Of a stretch of 64,000 bases of DNA, positions 1 through 10,548 are shown piece by piece (within the stretch, counting starts at the first letter, position 1; every line of letters begins with the position of its first letter). A program made the position numbers and the translations under genes. The notes under the pieces are model-generated. The model was not told the origin of the DNA. It ran no database searches and worked only from the letters and a program-made list of their open reading frames with translations. The stretch lies in contig JAPDOI010000423.1 of the NCBI GenBank assembly GCA_029168955.1, forward strand, positions 556,460 to 620,459. Reading direction: 5' to 3'. The DNA comes from Aplectana chamaeleonis (Eukaryota > Nematoda > Chromadorea > Rhabditida > Cosmocercidae).

Positions 1-350
1 CATCACAACCTATACCTGAAAAGCTTCCGTTGTATTATAATTTCCTTTTCAGAATAGGTGTCTCTTTTTTTGGTTTGCGGTTGCACGGACGGAGGGACAA
101 TGCAGTGTGCGCGACGCATTAATGAATAGACGATGACTCGTATCCTCTACAATTGAGAAACGGCGACTCCCTCCGAACATAAGAAGAACATTCGTAACTC
201 GGTCAACAGTAACCTGTCTCCGCTATCGATTGCTGTCCTTACCCAAGGTTTAGATTTCCGTTTATGTTTGGTTACTCCTAACTTTTTCCTTCAAATGCAA
301 TATTTCTGTTATGTACGCAAATACCTTCGGTTTTGCATTGGTTTTCAAAG

Positions 351-2464
351 CGAACAGGGAGAAGGGATCCTGGTATCTTGCTTCGGCTCTTGTAGAAGTA
401 AGACTGTATCAGTTATATACTGTCGAGCAATTTTTATTACGTACGTCTCGAAGTTCATTTGTACAAAAGGCAAAATTTAGTCGCGAAAAATCTGTCTGTT
501 TTAATCCTCTCATGCTTAAAAACGCGATACAGCCGAAAGCTTTGCAAATATATTAAGTGTGTATATCAATCTCGTGTGGAGTTCATCCAGCGTCCCATCT
601 GGCGTCGCGTCAGGTATGAAGGTAGACCAAGAGTGCGACTCAGCGACGGCTATTCAGGTTTGTACTTGCACAACTTTTTCAAGTTTGCCGACATATTTGA
701 CATGGTGAACGCGTCATGCAATTTGCATTTAGTGTTTAATTTACTAACATGCGGAAAGATTTTGTATTTCGGGTCACTCGAAGGTGCCTTAGGAAGGGAT
801 CATACTTCTCGCGACCAGCGACAGGCGATAGCGCATGGTAGGCATATCGATTTTCCATCGACATCGATGAAAACATTGTGTCGCGTCGCTCGTCGCTGGA
901 AGTATGATCCCGACCTTACCCCAAGAATATGTGAGTTTCTCTGATTTCAAGAGTTGAGAGACCTGTGCGTATTCATCCCGGAGCTATCGCGGACCCAGCG
1001 AATCCGATTTTCACCGTCCCACCCCCCACCCCCCTGATCTTAAAGGCAGCATACATGCTCGTAAACGTGTTTGAGATAACTAGGGAAATAGAATCGAATG
1101 GCTCAGAGCACAACGCCTACACATTTTGAAGCGTCAAAAAGGACTCACAATGACGCTACATGAGTAAGAAGTTTGCCCCCCCTCTGTACTTCTCCGCCCC
1201 CTGTATTTGAATTCTCCTCCAAAACAGGGGTCCTTTGCCATTTCCACCTTAGCCGATGTATGTGGATTACTTATTGTGCTTATAGAACAACCCACACTCT
1301 TCGGCGACGGTGGAAATGGCCCGGGATCCCTGTTTTGGAGGAGACGGCAAATACAGGGGGCGGGCAGACACAGAGGCGGGGCCGAATTCTCACTCGTGTA
1401 GCGGAATTTCAGGCCGTTTTTGACGCTTCAAGTTGCGTAGGCGTTGTGTTCTGAGCCATACGATTCTGTTTCCGTAGTGATCTAAACACGTTACGAGCGT
1501 GTATGCTGCCTTTAAAGGCAGCATACACGCTCGCAAACATGGTCGAGTATCATCATAATTAGGCCTGCACTGGCCCTAACATGTCGTGAACGACGTTTAA
1601 AGTGCTGAAAATCGTCCAGAATGACAATATTTGAGCAATCCTGACTCGCACGCCCGTATTTTCACACCCCTCCGAGTAACAGAATGAAAAGTTAAACTTG
1701 AGGAAACATGTGATAATTGAAAGTGATAGCACTATCAAAAGAGAGTGCGAGAGAGAAACAGCTCGATTTTCCTGGATATAACATGTTTGTGCATCGATGA
1801 AATCCTTCATTTTCAAAGGTCAGCTGGAGTGGAGCGGCATTCTCGAAAGTGGACGAGAGTTAATCGGTACGCAGACATTGATAGTGCTATCACTCTCAAT
1901 TATCACATGTTTTCACCAGTTTAAGTTTTCATTCTGTTACTCAGAGGGGTGTGAAAATACGGGCGTTCGAGACATGATTGCTCAAATATTGTCATCCTGG
2001 ATGGTTTTCAGCGCTTCAAACGTCGTTCAGGACACGGTAGAGACCGTATGGGCCTATTCATGCTGATATCTCGACCATGTTGGCGAGCGTGTATGCTGCT
2101 TTTAAGATTCCGTGATTGTTTGAACGTTTGTTAAGAGCAAGGGTTCCAACAATGTTCACTAAAAAATTTAGCAATGTGCCGAAATGTTTTTTGAGCATAC
2201 AGAAAAGTTTCTCGAAATTTTCAAGTTTCCCGAACATGGCAGGACGTAGTACACCATTCACACACTATGTCCATATCAGCTCTCTGCTAACTGACATATA
2301 TATCCATCCCCCCACTCCCAGATTTGAATTCGTACGCAAGGCTTGAGAAGTCGAAACTGTCGACAAATCTGGCCGACGTTCTTGAAAACATAAACTTTGA
2401 GAAGGACTTCATGGATATTTTCGGATCAGTTTGGGACAGATTGTGGGTTTTGGTCAGTAAATGA
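351..2464 (+). CDS. 3' end of an unidentified protein-coding gene (three exons)
   Basis: Three exons chain in phase: 351-397 (acceptor TTTTCAAAG, donor GTAAGA, ends in phase 0), 591-657 (acceptor CATCCAG, donor GTTTGT, ends in phase 1) and 2322-2464 (acceptor CCCACTCCCAG, ends in TGA at 2462-2464). They encode about 84 C-terminal residues: a start including REKGSWYLASALVE, an arginine-rich stretch (WRRVRYEGRPRVRLSDGYSD), and an acidic/hydrophobic end (ENINFEKDFMDIFGSVWDRLW). I do not recognise the family. The exon entering 351 must end in phase 1; no convincing partner was found between 1 and 350, so the 5' part is probably outside the window. The 1664-nt last intron holds three mobile elements (789-918, 1040-1515, 1512-2105). 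The phase agreement over three exons, the protein-like composition and a downstream AATAAA are the evidence; no homology is claimed. Confidence 0.55.
789..918. mobile_element. 130-bp hairpin MITE, GGCCGGAATCATAC family, copy 1
   Basis: Imperfect inverted ends (TTAGGAAGGGATCATACTT at the left, AAGTATGATCCCGACCTTA at the right) flank a core with inverted CGCGACCAGCGAC/GTCGCTCGTCGCTGG motifs. Related copies lie at 16772-16899, 25450-25575 and 51660-51777. Insertion is at TA/TTA, which suggests a Tc1/mariner-type target. It sits in the last intron of the left-edge gene and has no coding capacity. Confidence 0.75.
1040..1515. mobile_element. TTAA-flanked element, AGGCAGCATACA family (subfamily B1)
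   Basis: Bounded by TTAA (1040-1043 and 1512-1515) with inverted ends AGGCAGCATACATGCTCG and CGAGCGTGTATGCTGCCT. A further inner inverted pair surrounds TCCAAAACAGGG/CCCTGTTTTGGA near 1217-1342. About 472 bp between the target sites and noncoding. A related copy is at 35465-35934. The right TTAA is shared with the next element. Confidence 0.8.
1512..2105. mobile_element. TTAA-flanked element, AGGCAGCATACA family (subfamily B2)
   Basis: Inverted ends AGGCAGCATACACGCTCG and CGAGCGTGTATGCTGC, flanked by TTAA at 1512-1515 and 2102-2105. Long inner arms are inverted copies of each other (CACCCCTCCGAGTAACAGAATG near 1668 and its complement near 1926-1955). A second copy is at 28187-28846. It abuts the B1 element through one shared TTAA, forming a near-palindromic junction at 1500-1525. 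Confidence 0.8.
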
Positions 2465-2631
2465 TTTTCTTTGCTTTGCTGACACACGTCGCTCACTACT
2501 ATTGTTGCATTTCGGAATTCTTGGTTTAAAATTAGAACAGCCCCTTTTATTAAACCACCTGTCGCAGGAGCTTGAAAATGGTTCCCGGTGTTTATTTATA
2601 AGAAATACGGTAAATTAAAGCTTCAAAAATG

Positions 2632-2637
2632 AATAAA
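2632..2637 (+). terminator. Polyadenylation signal AATAAA of the left-edge gene
   Basis: AATAAA lies 168 nt after the TGA at 2462-2464, in AT-rich sequence, a normal 3' UTR length for a nematode gene. No better signal lies between the stop codon and this site. Confidence 0.45.
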
Positions 2638-3410
2638 ATTCAGAGCGGGCAAGGCAATTTGTATGATTGAACAACCTAACTCTCTAGCACCAATTAACCC
2701 CTTCTTGCCCAAAACTCATTTCCATCGACAAATTCGAACAAAAACTTCGTGGAGAATAGTGAGAAATAATTAAGAAACCCTTTCTATATCTTCATCTTGG
2801 ATTGGAGCTCATAAGCTCGCGAGGAAAGTGAGGTCACACTCCTCGATCACTTTGTGAAGGAATTGGTAGAGTTCAACGGTTAGCCAGTTTTCGAAAGGAG
2901 ACCTGCAGTCGCGATTGCATTGGCCTCGCAAAAAAAAACAACTCATCAGCTGGGATCGAACCACTGAGCTGCTTGACGAGCCGCAGTCCTCATGCCACTG
3001 GAAGGCATCGATCGGAGGCGGCCGCCCGCTCGATGATGTGGTTGGTGGTCGTCGAGTGTGCTCTCATGCTATTGTCTATTTGACTCATGAATCATCAGAA
3101 AACTCGTCCATCTCCGCCCCCACTCGCTAATTTCTCATTGAACTTTGTGCGGGTAGCATTGCCGAACAGCTGATCGGGCCGATTTTCCAAACAATCGTAT
3201 CCTATTCAATGAAAATCAGCTTTGAGAATTCTGCTCAGGGATCTCTTGTGCCTCAGCTATTCTACACTATCGTAAAATTTTGTTCTTTGCTAATGTTCAG
3301 TTAAGAATCGCTCTCGAATGATATGGAATACTGAGAAACTACACACTAGATTGACATGATGCTGCTGCATTCGTTATCCATCAACCCTCTCTCTCCTTGC
3401 CTTACCTGTA
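2638..3410. other. Intergenic; no gene seen apart from the tRNA-like element
   Basis: Short frames only, with no phase-compatible exon chain and no recognisable domain on either strand. The tRNA-like sequence at 2931-3003 is the only structured feature. Confidence 0.5.
2931..3003 (-). pseudogene. tRNA-like sequence with B box and oligo-T, - strand
   Basis: Read on the - strand, GGTTCGATCCC (complement of 2952-2962) matches the pol III internal B box, and a run of nine T follows (complement of 2931-2939), as expected of a pol III terminator. A possible A box lies near 2990-3000. I could not fold a convincing four-arm cloverleaf, so this is a tRNA pseudogene or tRNA-derived SINE fragment, not a functional tRNA call. 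Confidence 0.35.
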
Positions 3411-3901
3411 GAGGCAGTGTTTACGATAAAAATCGTTTTTCCGTTGTTTTACCAATCTTGAAAACGGCTCCATGCTGATTCCAATTATGTCTCTGAAATA
3501 GTGCAAGACCTTCTGGGAACGGAGTTATGGTCCCTCGAAAATTGAGCTAAGGAAACATGGTGGACGAGTTGTCCGAGGCTTGTAACTTCCGTCTGTTGCA
3601 GCCGATGTATGCGAGCTGACCTGAGTAAAGAGAGAAGTTTAGAATGAAGGGAAGAACGGGGCTGATGAGTGGAAATCATTGCTCATCTCACAATCTCGAG
3701 CTTTCATTTGTTACGTCGAATGGCGGGCATTGCGCTTTTGGGGTTTGCCTTGCGCTCGAATTGGCAATTTCGGGCTCTTTTGGAGCTTTTCCTGGCTCGT
3801 TTTCATGCGTTCTTTCGACGTCAACGTTACAGTGTGCCCCTCCACTACCCATACCTAGTGGAAACTGAAACACATTTTCTATCCTGAACACTGCCTTTGA
3901 A
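3411..3901. mobile_element. AGGCAGTGTTCACG-family element, copy 1
   Basis: Starts with AGGCAGTGTTTACGATAAAA and ends with TGAACACTGCCTTTGAA. The interior matches copies at 12509-12980 and 37160-37645 (shared motifs CTTGAAAACGG, GAGTTGTCCGAGGCTTGTAA, GAAGGGAAGAACGGGGC). About 490 bp, noncoding. The flanking TTAA is eroded here. Confidence 0.75.
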
Positions 3902-4454
3902 TGTGGACCTTTGATACTTACTGGTGGACAAAACTGTTTTTACCAAGTTTTTCGTTTTTTTTTCTACTTAAACTGCATACGTATGCAAATATAGTACTCA
4001 TTGTTTGGGATTAGGGAGAAAACAGCTCAGGCCGACCAAAAAACTAACGTGTTTGCGATTCAAATCCGATAGTTTTCAAATAAATCGAATTTCTATTAAC
4101 CGGAGAGTTAACTGATTGTTCTCGTACGGATAGAATTTAGAATAAGAACATTTTTTGCTTGGAAGCACACTCCACTGTCAAGTTTTGTGAAGAGAGTGTG
4201 GGTTCTCCTCTGTAATTCTTCTATGCATTTGCATTATAGTTAAACCTCCACCGTTGTCCACATTAGGGTATGCACAGCACAAATACGAATTCACCTGGGA
4301 AGAAGAATGAAATTGGAGAAATCCGAAACCACGCCCTTTCTTAGAATCTCCAAAGCCCTGAATAGTCTGGACGTGCTATCGTTCTCGATTGATAAGCCTT
4401 CGTTGTCGGATAATGGCGTGAGCGTCGATCAGTCTAACCGATGTTACTGTCTAC
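3902..4454. other. Intergenic; nothing recognised
   Basis: AT-rich sequence with short frames. No splice-compatible exon chain, repeat array or known domain was seen. Confidence 0.4.
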
Positions 4455-4881
4455 GGGGTGTGGTATACTTTGTCGCTGTTATGAGCGGCAGGCATGCAAT
4501 CTAGCACAAATCGCGGCGGGACCCGCATCAGGAGAACGGCATGGGTCATCGTAGGAGCAGTTATCGCGCGTGTGTCGCAGCGACGTGTCGCGGAGGGCTG
4601 ACATACTGCAAATGTTGCATTTTTTTATTCACATTTGCAGTGTATTCGTTTTGCTGCTTGGGCCATATGGTCATAAAGCACCTTGCGTGCAGTTAATAAA
4701 TAAATAAATAAATAAACAAATAAATAAATGTGCCGAAGCCTGTCGTCGCTGCAGCCGTCGCTGTCGCTGTGCAGCGCACTGCGACAGCGACAGGTTTAAA
4801 GGGCTGGAGCTTCACGACAGGCGGTCACTGTCGCTGTGCAGAGCGGCGCGACCGTGTGTCGCAAAAGTATACTATACCCCT
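4455..4881. mobile_element. GGTATACTTTGTCGC hairpin element, copy 1
   Basis: The left end GTGTGGTATACTTTGTCGC is complementary to the right end GTGTCGCAAAAGTATACTATAC. The interior is rich in GTCGCTGT/ACAGCGAC motifs. A second copy at 36224-36655 shares the left half closely (CACAAATCGCGGCGG, CGGCATGGGT, CGTAGGAGCAGTTATCGCGC). Noncoding. Confidence 0.7.
4695..4728. repeat. (AAAT)n microsatellite
   Basis: Eight tandem 4-bp units of AAAT/AATA type with one AAAC variant, inside the hairpin element that starts at 4455. Confidence 0.9.
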
Positions 4882-5184
4882 ACGTGGCATCCAACAGTTT
4901 GCGGACACCTTTCTCGGAGTTTGCAGTTTTCGTTGTTATCTTGGTCACAAGTAGGGATGAGCGCAAACCCGTTTTCCAATAGTATTTGATCTTCTGATTT
5001 TCGAAAACGCCTGAAATTGCTGAACAAGATCTGGCATATTCTCGAGACTGAGATTTTTCCAATTCCCGATTTCCGGTGCTTTCTGCGTTCCGATTTACGA
5101 AATCGGAATGCTCACTCCAATTCAAAATTTTTAAGAAAACGTGTAGGTTATTCCTAGTTACAAAAGAGCAGATTTGATGATTCT

Positions 5185-5663
5185 TTAACTCATTCACGGC
5201 TACGCCTATTTCTGCATGACTTACCTTCGGACCGCCTGCAATATTGCGTTATCGTATACCGTATCTAACCATCGGAACACGTTTGTAGTAGTGCAACATT
5301 TCCAGTCGAAAAGATCACGACTCCAGCCATGATTTCCTTCTCAGAAACTGAAAAATGGCAACAGAAGAAAAAAGGACTCATACTGTGCTTGAGAAATCGT
5401 TTCTGCAGCCGTTTTTTTTTTCATTTGAGTCTGAGCTAGTTTCACAAAAATTCGAATACAGTGTTATAGTGGGGCTACAGGCGGACCACTAAGTTTGTAG
5501 TAGGCTTGGATAGGGTAATACATTCGTCATAAGAAGGTTCGAAAAATTGTTCTTGTGGCGAAGAAATCGATTTTAAAAGTGTGTCCCACCGGTGGGACAC
5601 GCGGTCCGATGTGGTAGTCAGCGCGTGTCACACCTGTGGGACATGTGGTGGTGAATGGGTTAA
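5185..5663. mobile_element. piggyBac-like nonautonomous element (TTAA, CCCATTCACG ends)
   Basis: TTAA at both ends (5185-5188, 5660-5663), with ends TTAACTCATTCACGGC and GTGAATGGGTTAA; the form TTAACCC...GGGTTAA is that of piggyBac superfamily termini. It carries the 20-bp palindrome GTGTCCCACCGGTGGGACAC at 5581-5600 and a degenerate one near 5625-5644. A second copy with better-kept ends is at 7197-7806. No transposase is present. Confidence 0.75.
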
Positions 5664-6993
5664 ACCTTATAGTTCTGCTGTTGAACAAACTTCTCATTGA
5701 AGGACAACACATTTGATGTTGTGATTGTTTGTTTAGCATGATCGATGCGGGATAGACTCTCGTCGTGACTCACATTTCTGCCTAAGTTTTCATGTTTTTT
5801 ATTCTGTTGTTACTCTCTTCTGCTGGGTGTTTTTTGTGATCACTCAAGATAAGGTAATGTGTTTCTTGTAGAATTTGGCCACTAGGTTTTGGGTAGTAAA
5901 TTTGAACCCTCCCAGCTACATGGACTCCGTAGAGAGCGTTTAGATAAGGAAATGAATATTCATTGACCTAATCTCCCTCTCTTTCTTTTTATCTACATAT
6001 GTATGAAACTATTTTACAACTAAAATTTTAATCAGAGATGTGTAGTTTTTGGAGCATATTGGAATGCAGTGAAATAGCAGCGAGCAAAGCATTCGCGGTC
6101 CGCCACTTTCATTGACTGAGAGCCCAGTGCGAGATACCATCTGTCATTCCTGAATGGCTTTCCTCTTGCCGTATTCCTGAATTGGCCGTCTTCAGATGGG
6201 GCTCTGGAATCCGCACAAAAACCACTGGCGACTGCTCATTTGTCCTTTCTCAAGTTCTTCTCCTTGCAATCTTCGCATTCCTTGTGTTTGACGTTTTTAT
6301 ACCGCCTCAGCTGCTCGTCCTCCTTCGTCTTCCATTCAGTTTTGTCTCTCAACTCGTTCATTTCACTCAACTCGTGTTTCGCACACAATAGAGCTTTACG
6401 AGATTAAGCTGCATACCAAACTGGATGTCATTCCGATAAGGACAGTATGCCTGTACGTGCATTATTTTGGTGTCTTGATCTCATTTTTTTCCAGTGAAAT
6501 ATGTATTAGTTCATTCCATGCTGCACAGCTTATAACGATTTAAACAGCCCAAGCTTTGCGAGACACTCTTCCGTCTTCACTTTGGTTCTCTAATTGTGGT
6601 CTACTCTGAATTTCTTAGCACTAGAGACCTTCGAATTTCATTCGACTCTCCTCCGTTTATTAGTGCGGTCTGCTGATGTCCACTTGGTGAAAGAAGATGA
6701 TTGAGTGCATACACCTTGAGCAGATGCCAAAGATTCGCGAGTTTTTCGGCCACCAACATCATGACAAGCGGAACGCGCAGCTGTTCCCCTCTTTGAATAT
6801 CCAGAAAAAATTTCGGAGCGATGCATCGGTCTGTGGCAGTATTTGACAATTTTTTATATTCGGCGAAGAACCACTGCTAATTTGCGCAGATCCATGTAGT
6901 CGTCATGGCGCTGCCGCTCGCTTACTGTGACGAATTTTTCCAACGGTTTTCTCTTCTCTTTGTTTGTTGTGCGCTGTTTTACCACTTGGAAGA
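5664..6993. other. Intergenic; nothing recognised
   Basis: Contains frames up to about 80 codons on both strands, none with a recognisable domain or phase-compatible neighbours. Confidence 0.4.
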
Positions 6994-8426
6994 TTTACAG
7001 TACCGTGAAAAAGTCTATCCGCGTGGCCTTTCCGTGAAAAATGTTTTTATACATATCTGAGCTTGCCCTTAGCGAATCTCAATAAAACTTTGGTATGTTA
7101 TGGGGCATCACAACCCTTGCTTTACACATACACAAAATTGGTTTTTTAGGGTGCAGTTTTTAAATATGGAATTTATTTATCATTTTGTGGTAATATTTAA
7201 CCCATTCACGACCACGTGTCCCACCGGTGGGACACGCGTTGACTACCACTTCGGACCCCGTGTCCCACCGGTGAGCCACCATTTTCAAAAATCGATTTCT
7301 CCGTCACAAGAAACATGATCAATATATTGACCTACCCAATACTTGAATAAAAACCTCGTGGTCCATCAGTAGGTCAACTGCAACAACATATCTAGAGTTT
7401 CATAAAATCAGGTGCGCTGAAGTAGAGGAAAAAACGGCTGTAAAATGACTTCAAAAGCACCTTATAATTTCTTTTGTCGTCTATTGCTAGTTTTTAGGTT
7501 GCTTTGTAGGAACCTATCGTTTGAAACACGTTTCCTTTTCTAAAACCGTCGCAGCTCAGTTGCCCCCGTTTTGGTTTTGAATAATTGTTTACTGATAACG
7601 AAAGCGTCTCGGAAGCTCAAACTCTGATACTGCCCGACCCTCGTTGATAGCTACAATGTAGACACAAAAAAAGGGAAAGCATTCCCCGGTGGGAGGCTAG
7701 TCAAGCCAGCGTGTCCCACCGGTGGGACACGTTATACGGTGACGCAATACTGACCCGGTCCGAACGTGCAGCCACCCAAAATTAGGCGTGGTCGTGAATG
7801 GGTTAAAATTAGGACTGTACCCTCAAAACATTGCTATTACAGATCCAAACCCGTAGCAATTATTCGCCATCCAGAAGTCTTCGGAACCGTTGTATAACCT
7901 TATAAAAAATCAATTTCCACCGAAATTTTTTTAGAAACAAATAGTATATCTCTTTGACGTTATCGAAAAATAGCGAAATTTTTGTTCCAGTTGAACATCG
8001 TCTAAAATACAGCACATATTTTGTAACAGTTCTGAGGTGAATAATTTCATAGGGGTGAATCTCAAAAACTATGTAACTCCAATCTGTTAAATTTTCGGTC
8101 TTCAGAAAAATTTCGATAGAGAGACTCTTTCCTAAGTTATACAACGGTTCCGAATACTTTCGAATGGCGAATAACTGCTACGGGTTTGGAATTGTAATAG
8201 CCATGTTTTGATGGAATAGTCCTTATTTGAAATAATACCACAAAATGAAAGATAAATTTCATATTCAAAAACTGCACACTCAAAAACTGTGGATGTGTAA
8301 GGCAAGGGTTCTGATGCCCCATAACATACTAAAGTTTAATTGAGTTTCGCTAAGGGCAAGCTCAGATATGTATAAAAACATTATTCACGGAAAGGCCATG
8401 CGGATAGACTTTTTCACGGTACTGTA
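6994..8426. mobile_element. Tc1-like inverted-repeat element, interrupted by a nested element
   Basis: Ends are TACAGTACCGTGAAAAAGTC at the left and its complement GACTTTTTCACGGTACTGTA at the right. TA followed by CAGT...AAAAAGT is the layout of Tc1-family termini. The arms stay complementary for about 200 bp (6994-7196 against roughly 8210-8426, including GAGCTTGCCCTTAGCGA and its complement). The middle holds a complete piggyBac-like element (7197-7806) and AT-rich sequence without transposase motifs. Likely a nonautonomous Tc1-type element. Confidence 0.7.
7197..7806. mobile_element. piggyBac-like nonautonomous element nested in the Tc1-like element
   Basis: Sharp ends TTAACCCATTCACGACCACG and CGTGGTCGTGAATGGGTTAA with TTAA at 7197-7200 and 7803-7806. 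GTGTCCCACCGGTGGGACAC occurs at 7216-7235 and 7711-7730, with a broken copy near 7260, so the palindrome recurs close to both termini. 610 bp, no transposase frame. Confidence 0.85.
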
Positions 8427-8496
8427 TGTACGTGGTATCTGTGTAAGAATCGAAGTGTGTAAGGCAAGGGTTCTGAAGGCTGAGAAGTTTCTGACT

Positions 8497-8966
8497 TCAA
8501 AGGCAGGTTAAAGGATAAACACTGTTGTTGTGCTATCCTCTTGAGTAGGTAGATCTGGCAATCACAAATGTGAAAATAAGTGAAAAATTGTACAAAAAAC
8601 GCTCAGGATTGAGGTATTGCTTGGTGTCGGCCCTCCCCAATTATCGAGATTCTCTATAAATACCTGTTTTCTAAACTTTTATTTTGCTTTCAAAGTAATT
8701 TCTGAGTATTTCTGGAGACTACGGACTACCCTTACCGCAAAATCAAAGGCGGATGAGCAAGCATTATTGAAAATCTCGTTAATTAGGGGGCTGACTGACA
8801 CCGTAAATTAGCCGTCATACCTTGTTTTTGAGCGTTTTCCCGCGAATCGCCGGTTTTTTTCACTTATTTTACTTTTGTGAGGACCAGAACTACATTCTCA
8901 TAAAAAAGAGCCCGAAATTCGTTTTTATCGTGACCCTTGAAAATCGTTTTTATCGTGAACCTTTAA
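8497..8966. mobile_element. AGGCAGGGTTCGCG-family element (family A), copy 1
   Basis: Starts TTCAAAGGCAGG and ends TCGTGAACCTTTAAGG. The interior matches copies at 17933-18374 and 43797-44241 (TTGTTGTGCTATCCTC, TCTGAGTATTTCTGGAGACTAC, AATCTCGTTAATTAGGGGGC). The last 25 bp are duplicated in tandem (AAATCGTTTTTATCGTGA appears twice at 8930-8960). Noncoding. Confidence 0.75.
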
Positions 8967-9130
8967 GGTCATTCTCCAAATATAGCCTTGTGATGGAAAC
9001 CAGTGTCCAAAATTTCTGGGTGAAACTCAAATATGCACAGTTCTTCATTAAAATTTCGATGACAGACCATGACCTACCACCGTGGCCCCGTTCATTTACC
9101 AGACTAAAAATTTTGAGGCGATCATATGGA

Positions 9131-9361
9131 GTTTGTCCAAATGAGACTGTGCGCCAACGCGGTCGGCGTGCGTACCAAGCAGCCGTTGCGAAGGGTTTTT
9201 GGACGTGTAAGTGGATTAGCAGGAATATTAGACGAATAGTGAATAATACCCCGGTCAACTGTTTGCAACCATGAAAAAAAAACTCGTCTAAAAATGTTTT
9301 CGCGACAGCCGCTCGACACGCTAGTCGACCGCCTGGACGGACAGTCTCATTCGGACAGACT
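9131..9361. mobile_element. 230-bp GTCCGAATGAGACTGTC hairpin MITE, copy 1
   Basis: Left end GTTTGTCCAAATGAGACTGT and right end ACAGTCTCATTCGGACAGAC are complementary, with inner arms GCGGTCGGCGTGCG/GACACGCTAGTCGACCGC. Other copies: 10317-10548, 54086-54314, 63531-63742. Noncoding; the 150-198-codon frames crossing it are by-products of its symmetry. Confidence 0.8.
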
Positions 9362-10316
9362 TTATGTATGTAATACAACAGGTAGCAGGGATGCCGTGAC
9401 ATTTTTACCATTAGGTCTAATAATAGCTCTTTGTCAAATTTTTTATATAAGGAAACATAATTTGTCGAAAATAGGGGTAGCAAAAAAAGAACTGAAACAG
9501 AGCAGTCGCGATTATATTTAAGGACAAACTTCGCATCAGCAGACAACCTCTAGGCTCCAATACTATCATTTTTCGCGCTACGCCGCAGCGAAAGCGGCTC
9601 TCTGCGATTGTGGATGCGAACTACGGTGAGCCCAAAGCATCTTGTATTGCTACCCTGACAAATCTAGTCTAGTGAAAGGAGCGGTCGCCGTCGTGAGGCC
9701 GGCAGTTTCGCAAACTTTGACTGCTCGCCGCAAATGACTGCGTCCCGCCCATTTGTTGGACTATATTTGGAGGAAGAACTCTACATTGAAATCCATAGCC
9801 GATGTTTCGTGTTCAATTAAACAGGTGGGCCTGTCCCAGATCATTCACAATGTGGGATCCCAAAATTTCGTACCCAAAAAGGTATGGCCGCCTGAAAATG
9901 CTTACGGGGTCTGAAAAGGCGGTGCACTGGGTCGGTCATATAGTTCTGAATAATGGAGCGAATAGCGAGTAGAGGCGTGTACCATACCACAAAAGGGCAG
10001 AAAACATTCAGAAACACTGAAATTCTTTTCTCAAAAGGTCTAAGCTAAATCAGATTTTTTCTGTTTTGTGCTTGCCAGACACTCGGGCCGGAAAGCGTTG
10101 CGATGCAGGTTCGGGTCCTGCTGATATTCTAAGTCTTGTATTCAACTCAGCTACCTCGTAAAGAATAGAGCGTTTTGCAACGGTTGTGCAACTTCGAAAA
10201 CGTTTATGGCATGAAATCCATAAGTAGAGATGAACTGATCACGGTGCGGACTACAAATGCGGAAAACCTTTGGGAACAGTGATGGTGGGAGATTCACACG
10301 CTTCTTGGTACACATA
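9362..10316. other. Intergenic; nothing recognised
   Basis: No exon chain or domain seen. A weak B-box-like GGTTCGGGTCC occurs near 10109 without a supporting tRNA fold. Confidence 0.4.
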
Positions 10317-10548
10317 AAGTCCTTCCAAATGAGAATGTCCGCCCACGCGTTCGGCGTGCGTGTCAAGCGGACGTCGCAAAGGCATTTTTCGAACGAGCCT
10401 TCTCACGGCTACAAACAGCAGACTGGATTATAATTGCCTCTTCGTCGTCTATTCACAATCAATTTACAAGTCCGAAAAATGTCTTCGCGACTGCCACTCG
10501 ACACGCATGCCGAACGCATGGGCGGGCAGTCTAATTTAAACGGATCTT
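10317..10548. mobile_element. 230-bp GTCCGAATGAGACTGTC hairpin MITE, copy 2
   Basis: CCAAATGAGAATGTCCGCCCACGCGTTCGGCGTGCG at the left is complementary to CGCATGCCGAACGCATGGGCGGGCAGTCT at the right. Same family as 9131-9361. Confidence 0.8.

Noticed and set aside
591..657. Reading this exon in the frame giving VPSGVASGMKVDQEC
   Set aside because: Looks protein-like, but its phases match neither the preceding exon nor the terminal exon; the RPIWRRVR frame matches both.
8950..9546. 198-codon frame on the - strand
   Set aside because: It crosses the 230-bp hairpin MITE and family A tail; composition and symmetry explain it, and no domain is seen.
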